64,000 nucleotides of DNA from Methylobacterium sp. UNC378MF (GCF_900103195.1 NZ_FMWU01000006.1:124001-188000); one strand, 5' to 3'. Counted from the first letter of the stretch, positions 1-9,459 are shown. Numbers and translations: made by a program. The notes: generated by a model not told the origin, from the sequence alone.

Positions 1-3000
1 GAGAAGGCCGGCCTCGCCGGCGCGGCGCAATCCCTCGCGCGCCCGCTGACCCGGCGCCTCAAGGGCCGCCGCCGCAGCGAGCCTCGTCAGGCCGACCTCG
101 TCCGCGCCGTCAAGGAATCCGGCCTGTTTGATCCGGCCTGGTACGCCAGGCGCTACCCCGACGTGGTCGGCGAGGGGATCGATCCGGCGGTGCACTACGC
201 GGTCCATGGCGGGCGGGAGGGGCGCTGGCCGCACCCGCTGTTCCACGGCGATCTCTACCTCGATTCCGTCCCGGGCCTCCGGGCCGAGGGCATCAACCCG
301 CTGCTCCACTACCTCGACCGCGGCGCCGCGTCGGGCATCCGCCCCAACCCGCTGTTCGACCCGGACTGGTACGCGGCGCGCTACCTCGGCGGCGCCGAGC
401 ACCGCGCCCGGGCGTTCTCCGATTTCCTCTCGCGGAGCGACACCGACCCGTCGCCGCTGTTCGACACGGCCTGGTACCTGTCACGCTACCCGGATGCCCG
501 CGCGGCCGGCGGCAACGCCCTCAGCCACTTCTTCGAGACCGGCCGGAAGCAGGGCTACCTGCGCAACCCGGAGGAGTTCGCCGGCCTGTCGCGGCACGTC
601 GACCTGATCCGCCGGTCGGGCCTGTTCGACGCCGCGTTCTACCGGGAGCGCTGCCCCGAGGCCGAGACCAGCGGGCTCGAGCCGCTGGAGCACTACGTGA
701 TGGCCGGCGGCTACCGCCGCTACGCGCCGCACCCGCTGTTCGATCCCGACTGGTATGCGGCCCAATCCGCCGCGGTGCGGGCCGACAGCCTCAACCCGCT
801 GGTCCACTACCTGGAGCACGGCGCCGCCGAGGGCCTTGATCCGGGACCCTGGTTCGACACGCGCTGGTACACCGAGACCTACTTGCGCGACGACGCGGCC
901 GGGCAGAACCCCCTGGCGCATTTCCTCGCCGACGGGGGCCGCACGACGAGCCCGTCGCCGCGCTTCGACGCGCCCTGGTACCGCGCCCGCTACCCGAAGG
1001 TCGCGGCGCTCGGCCTCAACCCGCTGGTCGACTACGTCACGACCGGCCTGGAAGCGGGCCGCCTGACCCGCCGCGTCCCCGGGGCCGCGGTGCCGGAAGC
1101 CTCGGACGCGCGCCTCTCCTGCCTGAAGCGCGAACCGCGCCGGCACGGCCGCACGGCCCTGTTCATCACCCACTGCCCCGAGGGACGGATCCGCGGCCAT
1201 GTCGAACCCTACCTGCGGGCCTTCGCGGAGAACGGGACCGACCTCGTCCTGATCATCGCCGCCGACCAGCACAAGAACGCCGTGCCCCAGGCGATCCTGG
1301 ATCTCTGCGCCTCCGTCTACCTGCGCGAGAACAGCGGCTTCGACTTCGCGGCCTGGGCGCATGTCCTCCTGGAGGACACCGACCTCCTCGATTCCGAGAC
1401 GCTCTACCTCGCCAACGACAGCCTCGTCGGGCCCCTCGACCGTGACGACTTCGCCGGCCTGCTCGCGAAGATTGACGCCTTCCCGGAGGCGGTGATCGGG
1501 CTGGCCGACAATTTCTACTACAGCCACCACCTCCAGAGCTTCTTCCTGGCCCTGAAGCGGCGCTGCCTGTCGTCCTACGCGTTCAACCACTTCCTCCTGT
1601 CGGTGGCGAACTGGCCGGACAAGAACTCGGTCATCACCGAGTACGAGCTGACCTTCTCGCAGCGGATGCGTGCGGCCGGGCTCGGCATGCGCAGCCTGTT
1701 CTCGGCCCAGAACAAGCACATGTCGCTGGTCAACGACCCGCGCAACAACCGCACCCTGTTCGACTGGGAGAACATGCTCAGCCAGGGCTTCCCGTTCGTG
1801 AAGCGCTCGCTGCTGGGCGAGCACGCCGCGATCGGCGGGGCGGCGGTGCGGGAGGCGATCGCCGAGCGCGGCTTCGACCTCGACCGGCTCGACGTGACCT
1901 ACACGTATCCGGGGCCGCGGGTCTGGGCGGACCTGCGCAGGCCCCAGGCGCCGGAGCGGCCGCTGCGCGTCGCCTACGTCTCGCCGATGAACTACGCCAA
2001 CGGCCTCGGCGTGGCGGCCCGCAGCTACGCCCGCGCCCTGCATCGGACCCCTTTCGCGCTGAACGTTCACCCGATGGAGCGGCCGTTCCACGTCCACGCC
2101 CGGGTGGCGCCCGCGTGGCAGGCCCGGACCTTCTCGGGCCCCGCCGACGTCGCCCTGGTGCATTTCAACGGCGACAGCTGGCACTCGCTGATGAGCGACC
2201 GGCAACGGGCGATCGCCGCGGAGGCGCGGCTGAAGATCGGGCTGTTCGTCTGGGAGACCTCCCACGTGCCCGGCGGCTGGCTGCCCACCGTCGACGGTCT
2301 CGACGCGATCTGGGCACCCACGGAGTTCTGCGCGGCGATCTTTCGGCAGATCACCGACATCCCGGTCGACGTCGTGCCCTACGTGGTCGAGAACGAGGCC
2401 GGCGAGCCGGTGAGCGCCGCCGCCAAGGCGAACCTGCGCAAGGCCTTCGCGATCGACCCGTCCAAGCGGGTGATCCTCTACGCCTTCGACGGGTCCAGCT
2501 ACCTCGCTCGCAAGAACCCGCACGCGCTGATCCGCGCCTTCCGGGCGGCCGGGCTGGGACAGGCGGGCTGGCAGCTCGTGCTCAAGACCAAGCACGTCTT
2601 CGACCTGCCGGAGGAGGGCAAGAAGCTCCTCGACCTCGTGGGCACGTCCGGCGACGTGGTGGTGATCGACCAGCCGCTGTCCCAGAACGAGCTGGGCGCG
2701 CTGTTCGATCTCTGCGCGGTCTACGCCTCGTCGCACTCCTCGGAGGGCTTCGGCCTCACGATCGCCGAGGCGATGGAGATGGGCAAGGTCGTGGTCGCCA
2801 CCGATTACGGCGGCTGCCGCGACTTCCTCGACGCCGCCTGCGGCTTCCCCGTGAAGGCGGAGGTCACGGCGCTCGACCAGACCTACGGCCCTTATCTCCG
2901 CGGCGCCGAGTGGGGCCAGGTGGACGAGGCGGACCTCACCCGGGCCCTCAACGACGCGGCCCGGGCGGTGACCGGCGGCGACGCGGCCCGGATCGGCGGC

Positions 3001-3099
3001 GCCGCAAGGGCCCGGATCCGCGAGCGGCTGTCCATCGGCGCGGTGGCGAGAGCCATGGAGGCGAGCCTGACCCGCCTCCTGGCGGCCGAACGGTCCTGA
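1..3099 (+). CDS. Multidomain glycosyltransferase with N-terminal WY/HYL repeats, RgpF-like and GT4 domains (5'-partial)
   Basis: The reading frame is open from the first base, so the true start lies outside the window. The first ~350 residues are about eight imperfect repeats of 40-45 residues built on LFDPxWYxxRYPDV and NPLxHYLxxGxxEGRxP, a module common in large Methylobacterium/Rhizobiales glycosyltransferases. A middle RgpF-like (rhamnan synthesis F) domain follows, with FITHCPEGRIRGHVEPYL, ENSGFDFAAW and YLANDSLVGP. The last ~380 residues are a GT-B/GT4 domain (HSSEGFGLTIAEAMEMG gives the E-x7-E signature). The protein likely adds several sugars to a capsule, O-antigen or exopolysaccharide at the cytoplasmic face. 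The next glycosyltransferase follows after 19 bases, so they are probably co-transcribed. Acceptor and sugar donors cannot be told from the sequence. Confidence 0.85.
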   Translation, partial: EKAGLAGAAQSLARPLTRRLKGRRRSEPRQADLVRAVKESGLFDPAWYARRYPDVVGEGIDPAVHYAVHGGREGRWPHPLFHGDLYLDSVPGLRAEGINPLLHYLDRGAASGIRPNPLFDPDWYAARYLGGAEHRARAFSDFLSRSDTDPSPLFDTAWYLSRYPDARAAGGNALSHFFETGRKQGYLRNPEEFAGLSRHVDLIRRSGLFDAAFYRERCPEAETSGLEPLEHYVMAGGYRRYAPHPLFDPDWYAAQSAAVRADSLNPLVHYLEHGAAEGLDPGPWFDTRWYTETYLRDDAAGQNPLAHFLADGGRTTSPSPRFDAPWYRARYPKVAALGLNPLVDYVTTGLEAGRLTRRVPGAAVPEASDARLSCLKREPRRHGRTALFITHCPEGRIRGHVEPYLRAFAENGTDLVLIIAADQHKNAVPQAILDLCASVYLRENSGFDFAAWAHVLLEDTDLLDSETLYLANDSLVGPLDRDDFAGLLAKIDAFPEAVIGLADNFYYSHHLQSFFLALKRRCLSSYAFNHFLLSVANWPDKNSVITEYELTFSQRMRAAGLGMRSLFSAQNKHMSLVNDPRNNRTLFDWENMLSQGFPFVKRSLLGEHAAIGGAAVREAIAERGFDLDRLDVTYTYPGPRVWADLRRPQAPERPLRVAYVSPMNYANGLGVAARSYARALHRTPFALNVHPMERPFHVHARVAPAWQARTFSGPADVALVHFNGDSWHSLMSDRQRAIAAEARLKIGLFVWETSHVPGGWLPTVDGLDAIWAPTEFCAAIFRQITDIPVDVVPYVVENEAGEPVSAAAKANLRKAFAIDPSKRVILYAFDGSSYLARKNPHALIRAFRAAGLGQAGWQLVLKTKHVFDLPEEGKKLLDLVGTSGDVVVIDQPLSQNELGALFDLCAVYASSHSSEGFGLTIAEAMEMGKVVVATDYGGCRDFLDAACGFPVKAEVTALDQTYGPYLRGAEWGQVDEADLTRALNDAARAVTGGDAARIGGAARARIRERLSIGAVARAMEASLTRLLAAERS

Positions 3100-3118
3100 T
3101 TCCCCGGAGACGCGACCC

Positions 3119-4651
3119 GTGTTGAAGAAGAAGCCGGTCCCGGCCCCGTCGGCCTCGTGGGGCACGCTCCCCTGGCCGGACGCGATCCTGCCGCTGCCCC
3201 TCGACGCGCAGCTCCGCCCCCTCGACGAGCGCCGGCTCGGCCAGGTCGCGGCCGGCCAGCTCCCCGCCTGCCGGGCGATCTTCGTCGCCCCCGCGGCCTC
3301 CGAGCTGCGCCCCGACCTCGCGGCGCACCTGACGCGCGCATTGGCGGAGCGGCCCGATATCGGCATCTTCTACGGCGACGACGCCGTGGTGGACAGCGCC
3401 GGCCAGGTGCGCAGCGTCCACTGCAAGCCGGCCTTCAATCCGGCGCTCCTCATGGCCGACGACTATATCGGCTTCCCGCTGCTCGTCCGCATCTCGGCCC
3501 TGGCCGGCCTGAGCCCGGATTTCGGCCTGCGCCACGGCAGCGCCGCCTGGTTCCGGTTCCTGCTCGGCGCGATCTCCGCGGGGATCGGCATCGACCGGAT
3601 CCCCCAGACCCTGATCGCCTCGCCGCTGGAACGCCCGAAGGCGACGCGCACGGCGCGCGCCCACGCTCTCGACCGGTGGTTCGACACGTCCGGCATGCCG
3701 CTGCGCGCGGCCCCCGGACTGACCCCGGACACGCTGGAGATCCGCCGGAGCTTCGACGCGCGGCCGGCCGTGACCCTGGTCGTGCCGACCAACCAGAGCC
3801 GCCCGAAGGACGATCAGGGCCGCGCCGTGGAGGGCGCCAAGCCCCACGTGATCAACCTGCTCGACAGTCTCGGCCGCAGCACCTACCCGGCCGACAGGAT
3901 CCGCGTGCTGATCGGCGACGACGTGGTCGACGACGCGATCTATCGCGGCCGCTCCGACCGCTTCGCCGTGACCCGCCTGCTGACGACTCGGGCACCGGGC
4001 GAGCGGTTCAACTACGCGGCCAAGATGAACACGCTCTGGCGCGCGGCCGAGACCGACCTCGTCATCCTGATGAACGACGACTTGGTCGTGCGCCGGCCCG
4101 GCTGGATCGAGGCGCTCCTGACCTTCGCGCTGGACCGCGGCGTCGGCGGCGTCGGCGGCCGGCTGCTGTTCCCCACGGGCAAGATCCAGCATGCCGGCAT
4201 GACCGGCGGCATCTTCGACGTCTTCGCCCATCCCTGGTACAACCGGGACGCGGCCGAGCCGACCTACGGCGATTGGGCCCTGACGCAGCGGGACTGCTCG
4301 GCGGTGACCGGGGCGCTCTTCGCCACCCGCAAGGCGGTGCTGGAGGCCGTGAACGGCTTCGATGAGGGCTTCGCCCTCGACTTCAACGACGTCGACCTGT
4401 GCCTCAAGATGCGGCAGCTCGGCTACCGCATCGTCTACACGCCCTTCGCCGAGATGGCGCATCACGAGAGCGCCTCGCGGCAGACCAGCTTCGCGCCGGG
4501 CTCGCAGATCGCGCGCTTCCTGCGTCGCTGGGGCGACGTCATCGCGGAGGATCCGGCCTACAGCCCGCAGCTGCGCATCGACACCGACGTCGTCGCCCCG
4601 CGGGCCGACGCGACGCGCTGGATCACGGAGCGTCGGGCCGACGCGGCCTGA
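3119..4651 (+). CDS. GT2 family glycosyltransferase
   Basis: 510 residues from a GTG start preceded by a GGAGA ribosome site; TTG at 3122 is an alternative. The C-terminal half is a GT-A/GT2 catalytic domain: VTLVVPTNQ opens the nucleotide-binding strand, LVILMNDDLVV carries the DxD-like metal motif, and GFDEGFALDFNDVDLCLK is the acceptor-side ED motif typical of rhamnosyl or polysaccharide GT2 enzymes. The N-terminal ~200 residues form a second, degenerate GT-like region (IGIFYGDDAVVD). It sits 19 bases after the large RgpF/GT4 protein, and the pair probably assembles one surface polysaccharide. The sugar specificity is not predictable. Confidence 0.85.
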   Translation: MLKKKPVPAPSASWGTLPWPDAILPLPLDAQLRPLDERRLGQVAAGQLPACRAIFVAPAASELRPDLAAHLTRALAERPDIGIFYGDDAVVDSAGQVRSVHCKPAFNPALLMADDYIGFPLLVRISALAGLSPDFGLRHGSAAWFRFLLGAISAGIGIDRIPQTLIASPLERPKATRTARAHALDRWFDTSGMPLRAAPGLTPDTLEIRRSFDARPAVTLVVPTNQSRPKDDQGRAVEGAKPHVINLLDSLGRSTYPADRIRVLIGDDVVDDAIYRGRSDRFAVTRLLTTRAPGERFNYAAKMNTLWRAAETDLVILMNDDLVVRRPGWIEALLTFALDRGVGGVGGRLLFPTGKIQHAGMTGGIFDVFAHPWYNRDAAEPTYGDWALTQRDCSAVTGALFATRKAVLEAVNGFDEGFALDFNDVDLCLKMRQLGYRIVYTPFAEMAHHESASRQTSFAPGSQIARFLRRWGDVIAEDPAYSPQLRIDTDVVAPRADATRWITERRADAA

Positions 4652-4803
4652 GCGGCCGCCGCGGGCCGGATTAAGGACAACACGCGAAGATCTGAGCGAC
4701 CTGCTGGAACAGGATGGCCCGAGCCGCTAGGCCCTGAGGGCGAGGCGCGGCCCGTGTCGTCTTCGCCGGACCGGGCCCTGTGCGCCGAGGTGCGGAGCTG
4801 AGC

Positions 4804-5307
4804 GTGAAGAAGTTTTCCCTCGCCGCTGCCCTTCTCGTCGGCCTGGCCATCGTAGGCCTCTACGCGGAAATCCGGCTGCACGAGCAGGGTCGTCCTGTCG
4901 CGAGCACGGCGATCCGGCCCGGCGGGGCCGCCTACAGCCTTGCGCCGATCCCGGCGAACTGGGTGATTTCGGGCGATCCGGTCACCGAGGTCGCGGAGGT
5001 CTCGCAGACCCATGACGGGAGCGCGCAGGTCTACCTGTGGCGCACCACGGCGAGCACGTTCCGCTGGACCCACCACGCCGACGAGATCATCACCATCCTC
5101 GACGGCGAGGTCTTCATCACAGAGGCGGATGGCCGGCGCCATCACCTGACACCGGGCGACGTGGCGCATTTCCCGGTCGGGTCCGTCCAACTCTGGGAGG
5201 TGCCCAGGACGCTGCTGAAATCCGCGATCCTCAAGCATCGCAGCCCCACCCTGATCGAAGCGTCCCTGCGCTGGGTGCGCCGGGCCCGCGCGCTCGTTGC
5301 CGGCTGA
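4804..5307 (+). CDS. Membrane-anchored cupin-domain protein
   Basis: I chose GTG 4804 because GGAG lies six bases upstream and the protein then begins with a clean signal/anchor (KKFSLAAALLVGLAIVGLY); the frame is open upstream to a GTG at 4780. The remaining ~130 residues are a single cupin: STFRWTHHADEIITILDGE supplies the first histidine/glutamate motif and HHLTPGDVAHFPVG the second, compatible with one bound metal. It is probably a periplasmic, inner-membrane-tethered sensor or small-molecule binder. The neighbours do not indicate a substrate. Confidence 0.7.
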   Translation: MKKFSLAAALLVGLAIVGLYAEIRLHEQGRPVASTAIRPGGAAYSLAPIPANWVISGDPVTEVAEVSQTHDGSAQVYLWRTTASTFRWTHHADEIITILDGEVFITEADGRRHHLTPGDVAHFPVGSVQLWEVPRTLLKSAILKHRSPTLIEASLRWVRRARALVAG

Positions 5308-5449
5308 GCTACGCGCGCGGCTTTCCAATGCATCCCTCAGCGTGACGACGATCGAAAGCCGATTTCAGGTTCGATTTGGCAATCTGGTGATACGGCTTGC
5401 TAAAGCTTGGCGGGGCATCATCAGATCTTCGACGACGCGAGCCGATCCG

Positions 5450-6532
5450 ATGGCCCACCACCGCGACAGAGAACTCGATGCCGCGCGCGGTCTCGCCATG
5501 CTGCTGGTGGTCTATGGACACCTCCTGCAGCCGCTCTTTCTCGATCAATCCTGGATCTCTCAAGGTCCGGCCTTCGATGTCTGGCGCATCATCTACGCCT
5601 TCCACATGCCGTTCTTCTTCTTGCTCTGCGGCGTGGCCGATAACATCAAGGGGTACGAGGATTTCGGGGCGTCGGGCCTCTCTGCCCTGAAGCTCCTGCT
5701 GACAGCGCTGGCGTTCAGCGCCATTGCGCTCATGCCCCAGCTTCTTAATGGCACGCTGTCGCTGGAGGCCGCGCTGCTGAACCATCTGCGCGGCGACGGG
5801 CTCGGCTTGGGCGTGCTCTGGTTCCTGATCGTCCTGGGGCTGGTACGGGTGATCTACGCGGCGGCGCTCGCGGCGGCCCGGCCCTACGGATATTGGCTTG
5901 TTCTGGCTGGCGCCCTTGCCGTGTCCTGGCTCTGCAGCGAGCAAGCATTCAGGTTCTGGCAGATCTACTCGCTGGTCGGCGCTCTGCCGTTCTATGTCGC
6001 GGGGCGGCGGTTCGGGCGACGCGTCTTCGACGTGTCCGTCTTGCTCGGCTTGTGCAGTCTTGCCGTTCTCCTGCTGTGCGCGCCGAGTAACTTAGTCCAT
6101 GTCGCAACCGGTCTGTACGGTGACGCGACGCTGTTCGCGGTCGCGGCCGTGGCGGGATGCTGGTTCATGCTGATGGTGGTCGGCCACCTGCGCGGGATGC
6201 CGCGTGCGATGGCGGCATACGTAGGCCGGGCGAGTTTCGAACTCTACATCGTAAGCGGCGCTTTTCTCATCCTGTCGCCGCAGCTGCCGGGATGGGACAG
6301 GTGGATTTTTCTGGCGCTGTTGGCCGCCGTCGGTCTGCCGCTGCACATGATCGCGGCGTACTTCTTGCGCAGGCCGATCCGGTCCGTCCGCAAGGCCGCC
6401 GACGGTGTCGGCGACCGGTTGATCGCTGCCGTACCGGCGAACTGGGCGGTTCTGGCGCTCGGGCCGATACGATTCCGGAACGCGGGGCGCCCACGGGTCT
6501 CGGGGCCCGGCCCAGCTCCGGACCAGGCCTGA
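5450..6532 (+). CDS. Acyltransferase family 3 membrane protein
   Basis: 360 residues from ATG 5450; the frame is open further upstream, but the family motif begins right after this start. RELDAARGLAMLLVVYGHLL is the acyltransferase-3 (OafA/NodX/WecH-type) signature, with the catalytic histidine in YGHLL. About ten hydrophobic segments follow (for example FHMPFFFLLCGVA and LGVLWFLIVLGLVRVI). Members O-acetylate or O-acylate sugars of O-antigen, exopolysaccharide or peptidoglycan. Two glycosyltransferases lie upstream, so decoration of the same polysaccharide is reasonable but inferred. Base composition is slightly less GC-rich than in neighbours. Confidence 0.8.
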   Translation: MAHHRDRELDAARGLAMLLVVYGHLLQPLFLDQSWISQGPAFDVWRIIYAFHMPFFFLLCGVADNIKGYEDFGASGLSALKLLLTALAFSAIALMPQLLNGTLSLEAALLNHLRGDGLGLGVLWFLIVLGLVRVIYAAALAAARPYGYWLVLAGALAVSWLCSEQAFRFWQIYSLVGALPFYVAGRRFGRRVFDVSVLLGLCSLAVLLLCAPSNLVHVATGLYGDATLFAVAAVAGCWFMLMVVGHLRGMPRAMAAYVGRASFELYIVSGAFLILSPQLPGWDRWIFLALLAAVGLPLHMIAAYFLRRPIRSVRKAADGVGDRLIAAVPANWAVLALGPIRFRNAGRPRVSGPGPAPDQA

Positions 6533-6560
6533 AGACCGCACCCGGCGGGACGAGGTCTCC

Positions 6561-7826
6561 TCAGAGTGCTTCGCCCCGCATCAGCCGCGGTCGCGATCCA
6601 CGCGCGGCCGCGGCCTCGCCGATGAAGAAGCGCTTGAGCCCCGGCAGCCGGTCCACGATCCCGAGGCCGAGGTCACGGGCGAGCCGCAGCGGCAGGGCGT
6701 CGTTCGAGAACAGGCGATTCAGCCCGTCGGTCGTTGCCGCCATGGCGAAGCTGTCGAAGCGCCGGGCGCGTTCATAAGCGCGCAGCACGTCGGGGCCGCC
6801 GGGATCGAGGCCGAGACGCAGCGCACCGGTCACGGCCTCGGCCAGCGCCGCGGCATCCGCGAGCGCGAGATTGAGGCCCTGGCCGGCGATCGGATGGATC
6901 ACGTGGGCAGCGTCGCCCAGCAGGGCGAGGCGCTCGGCGCGGAAGGCCCGGGCGATGCCGAAGGCGAGGGGATGCCGGCTCGGACCGTGCTCAAGGGCGA
7001 GCGCGCCGAGATCCAGGGTGAACCGGCGCTCGATCTCGGCCAGCACCTCGTCGGGCTCGCCGGAGAGCAGGGCTTCGGCATCAACCGACCGCTCGGTCCA
7101 GACGATGGAGGAACGGTGCCCCAGAGAGCCGCCGTCCCGCAGCGGCAGGATCGCGAAGGGGCCCGCGGGCAGGAAATGCTCGAAGGCGCGGCCCCCGTGC
7201 GGCCGGGCATGGCCGATCGTCGCCACGATGCCGACCTGCGGGTAGGACCAGCCGACCCAGCCGATCCGCGCCGCCTCGCGCAGCCGCGATCGCGCTCCGT
7301 CGGCGGCCACCAGCAGATCGCCCCGCAGGGACTCGCCGGTCGTCAGCGTCGCCCGGATCGCGGAACCCTCCGGCAGGGCGCGCACCACCCCCGCGGTCTC
7401 GATCGCCACCCCGGCCGCCCGGCAGGCCTCGGCCAGGGCCACGGCCAGCGGTTCGGCCTCGATCATGTGGGCGAAGGGCTCGCCGTCACCGCGCTCCTCG
7501 TCCGCCTCGCGGCCGAAGGTCAGGAAGACCGGCCGCACCGGGTCGGCAAGACGGCTGTCGCTGATCACCATCTCGGTGATCGGCTCGGCCGCGTCGGCGG
7601 TGCGGGCCCACAGGCCGAGTCGGTCCAGCATCCGCCGGCCGCCCGCCGCGAGTGTGTAGGCGCGACCGCGATGCCGCGCGGGATCCGCGCCGCCCGGATC
7701 GATCACCGTGACGGCCAGCGCCGGCCCGTGGGCCTGCTTCAGGGCGAGGGCGAGGGCGAGGCTGGGCAGTCCGCCGCCGGCCATCAGGAGGCGGCGGCTG
7801 CCGGGTCGGGGCGTCTCGACCGTCAT
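6561..7826 (-). CDS. UbiH/UbiF/VisC-family FAD-dependent monooxygenase
   Basis: 421 residues. It shows the three flavoprotein hydroxylase motifs: an N-terminal dinucleotide-binding site (LLMAGGGLPSLALALAL), the central DG motif (LLVAADGARSRLREAA), and the GD motif (LALLGDAAHVIHPIAGQG) that binds FAD ribityl. The family hydroxylates the ubiquinone ring, and this copy probably performs one of those steps (UbiH, UbiF or UbiM type). Start at 7826 places the FAD motif within the first 20 residues; the frame is open well upstream but without homology. It is divergent from the thioesterase gene that starts 99 bases away. Confidence 0.85.
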   Translation of the reverse strand: MTVETPRPGSRRLLMAGGGLPSLALALALKQAHGPALAVTVIDPGGADPARHRGRAYTLAAGGRRMLDRLGLWARTADAAEPITEMVISDSRLADPVRPVFLTFGREADEERGDGEPFAHMIEAEPLAVALAEACRAAGVAIETAGVVRALPEGSAIRATLTTGESLRGDLLVAADGARSRLREAARIGWVGWSYPQVGIVATIGHARPHGGRAFEHFLPAGPFAILPLRDGGSLGHRSSIVWTERSVDAEALLSGEPDEVLAEIERRFTLDLGALALEHGPSRHPLAFGIARAFRAERLALLGDAAHVIHPIAGQGLNLALADAAALAEAVTGALRLGLDPGGPDVLRAYERARRFDSFAMAATTDGLNRLFSNDALPLRLARDLGLGIVDRLPGLKRFFIGEAAAARGSRPRLMRGEAL

Positions 7827-7925
7827 CGTGGCGGATCTCCTTGGCTCCCGCATGCGGGGCGCGTGGATTGGTACGTTCGAAAAGCCTATGTCGCATGCGG
7901 GCAACGAACGGAAACCCCGCGGGCC

Positions 7926-8825
7926 ATGACCGACGCCAACACCGACGCGATGACGGATGCCGTCGCCGAGCTGATCGCCATCCTTGATCTCGAGCGGCTG
8001 GAGGTCGACCTGTTCCGGGGCCAGAACCCGAAGACGGGCTGGCGGCGGGTCTTCGGCGGGCAGGTGGTCGCGCAGGCGCTGGTCGCCGCGACCCGGACGG
8101 TGCCGGACGACCGCCCGGCGCATTCGCTGCACGCCTACTTCATGCTGCCGGGCGATCCCCGCACGCCCATCGTCTACGAGGTCGAGCGCATCCGGGACGG
8201 ACGGAGCTTCACGACCCGCCGGGTCAAGGCGATCCAGCACGGGCGCGCGATCTTCGCCACGACGGTCTCCTATCAGGTCGTGGAAGAGGGATTGACCCAC
8301 CAGCCCACGATGCCGACGGTGGCCGGACCGGAGGGGCTCCTCGACGGCAAGGCCCTGGCGGCGGCCGGCGGCACCGGCATGCCGGAGGCGATCGCCGCGT
8401 ATTTCGGCCGGGAGCGTCCGATCGCACTGCGGCCGGTCGATCTGAACCGCTACCTGCCCGCTGGCGCGGGCGGCCGGGCACCCACGCCGATCTTCAATGT
8501 CTGGTTGCGAGCGGCTTCGACGCTGCCGGACGATCCGGCGCTCCATCGGGCGGTATTGGCCTACGCCTCCGACATGACCCTGCTCGACGTCTCGCTGATC
8601 CCGCACGCGCGCTCCGTGTTCGATCCGACAATCCAGGCGGCGAGCCTCGACCACGCACTCTGGTTCCACCGACCCGTCAGAATCGACGATTGGCTTCTCT
8701 ACGCGCAGGACAGCCCGGTTGCCGGCGGCGCGCGCGGTTTCGCTCGGGGCCAGATTTTCGATCGGGCCGGCAACCTCGTGGCCTCGGTCGCGCAGGAGGG
8801 ATTGATCCGTCCCACGCGGGATTAA
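7926..8825 (+). CDS. tesB: Acyl-CoA thioesterase II
   Basis: 299 residues, the usual TesB length, with a double hot-dog fold. FGGQVVAQALVAA near residue 40 and the second-half segment LAYASDMTLLDVSLIPH are the conserved TesB motifs carrying the catalytic Asp region. It hydrolyses medium/long-chain acyl-CoA to free acid and CoA in the cytosol. ATG 7926 was chosen; an internal ATG (7950) is possible because the first residues are a repetitive TDAN/TDAM stretch. It is transcribed divergently from the UbiH-like gene. Confidence 0.9.
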   Translation: MTDANTDAMTDAVAELIAILDLERLEVDLFRGQNPKTGWRRVFGGQVVAQALVAATRTVPDDRPAHSLHAYFMLPGDPRTPIVYEVERIRDGRSFTTRRVKAIQHGRAIFATTVSYQVVEEGLTHQPTMPTVAGPEGLLDGKALAAAGGTGMPEAIAAYFGRERPIALRPVDLNRYLPAGAGGRAPTPIFNVWLRAASTLPDDPALHRAVLAYASDMTLLDVSLIPHARSVFDPTIQAASLDHALWFHRPVRIDDWLLYAQDSPVAGGARGFARGQIFDRAGNLVASVAQEGLIRPTRD

Positions 8826-8869
8826 ACGACAATCTCGTGCGTGTGTTGCGCAGTTGCAACGGGGTGGTA

Positions 8870-8906
8870 TGCACAGAATTGGGCAATTTGCATTATTGGT
8901 GTGCGG
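8870..8906 (+). promoter_or_regulatory. Candidate NtrC enhancer sites upstream of glnK-amtB
   Basis: Two adjacent stretches resemble the NtrC dyad TGCAC-N7-GGTGCA. The first, 8870-8886, reads TGCACAGAATTGGGCAA. The second, from 8889, reads TTGCATTATTGGTGTGC with a shortened centre. They lie roughly 95-130 bases upstream of the sigma54-like element, the usual enhancer distance. Both are imperfect, so they are candidates only. Confidence 0.35.
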
Positions 8907-8998
8907 CTTGGCCCAAGAGGTTGCCCTGGTTCTGGTCGCTGCCGGCTAATCCGTAGGCAGAATGGCGAAGGACAAAAACGTTCCGCGGCGTGCTTGGC

Positions 8999-9014
8999 TG
9001 GCATAGTCCTTGAA
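8999..9014 (+). promoter_or_regulatory. Candidate sigma54 (-24/-12) promoter of glnK-amtB
   Basis: TGGCATAGTCCTTGAA matches TGGCA-N6-TTGC with correct GG-to-G spacing; the only core deviation is GA instead of GC at -12. It would start transcription about 95 bases before glnK. Nitrogen-regulated sigma54 control is the norm for glnK-amtB in proteobacteria. Confidence 0.55.
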
Positions 9015-9120
9015 TGGCGGCGTTCGACCGCGGGTCATCCCGAGCTTGCGGACGGTCCGGGCCGTCCTGCATGTCGGGTGACGGCAACGGTTCCCAAGGA
9101 CTTCGAAGGGGGCGTCGCCC

Positions 9121-9459
9121 ATGAAAATCGTGATGGCCATCATCAAGCCGTTCAAGCTCGAGGAGGTGCGCGACGCGCTCACCGGAATCGGCGTCCACGG
9201 CCTGACGGTGACAGAGGTGAAGGGCTATGGCCGCCAGAAGGGCCACACCGAGATCTACCGCGGCGCGGAATACGCGGTCAGCTTCCTACCCAAGCTGAAG
9301 ATCGAGGTCGCCGTCGCCTCCGACCTGACATCCAGCGTGATCGACGCCATCGCCGGGGCCGCCCGTACCGGCCAGATCGGCGACGGGAAGATCTTCGTGA
9401 TGCCGCTGGAAAAGGCGGTGCGCATCCGGACCGGCGAGACCGACGCCGACGCCCTCTGA
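9121..9459 (+). CDS. glnK: Nitrogen regulatory protein P-II
   Basis: 112 residues, the standard P-II length. Tyr51 (in EIYRGAEYAVSF) is the uridylylation site on the T-loop, and the C-terminal TGQIGDGKIFVMPLEKAVRIRTGE is the conserved second P-II signature, split here between 2-oxoglutarate/ATP-binding segments. It senses nitrogen status and blocks the AmtB pore at the membrane. amtB follows 81 bases downstream, which identifies it as the GlnK rather than GlnB paralogue. The gap upstream contains sigma54 and NtrC-like elements. Confidence 0.95.
   Translation: MKIVMAIIKPFKLEEVRDALTGIGVHGLTVTEVKGYGRQKGHTEIYRGAEYAVSFLPKLKIEVAVASDLTSSVIDAIAGAARTGQIGDGKIFVMPLEKAVRIRTGETDADAL

Noticed and set aside
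481..3366. Very long minus-strand open frame opposite the glycosyltransferase
   Set aside because: Low-complexity Arg/Gly-rich product with no motif; an antisense shadow typical of high-GC DNA.
8826..9120. tRNA or other small RNA before glnK
   Set aside because: No cloverleaf; the sequence is better explained by the sigma54/NtrC region.
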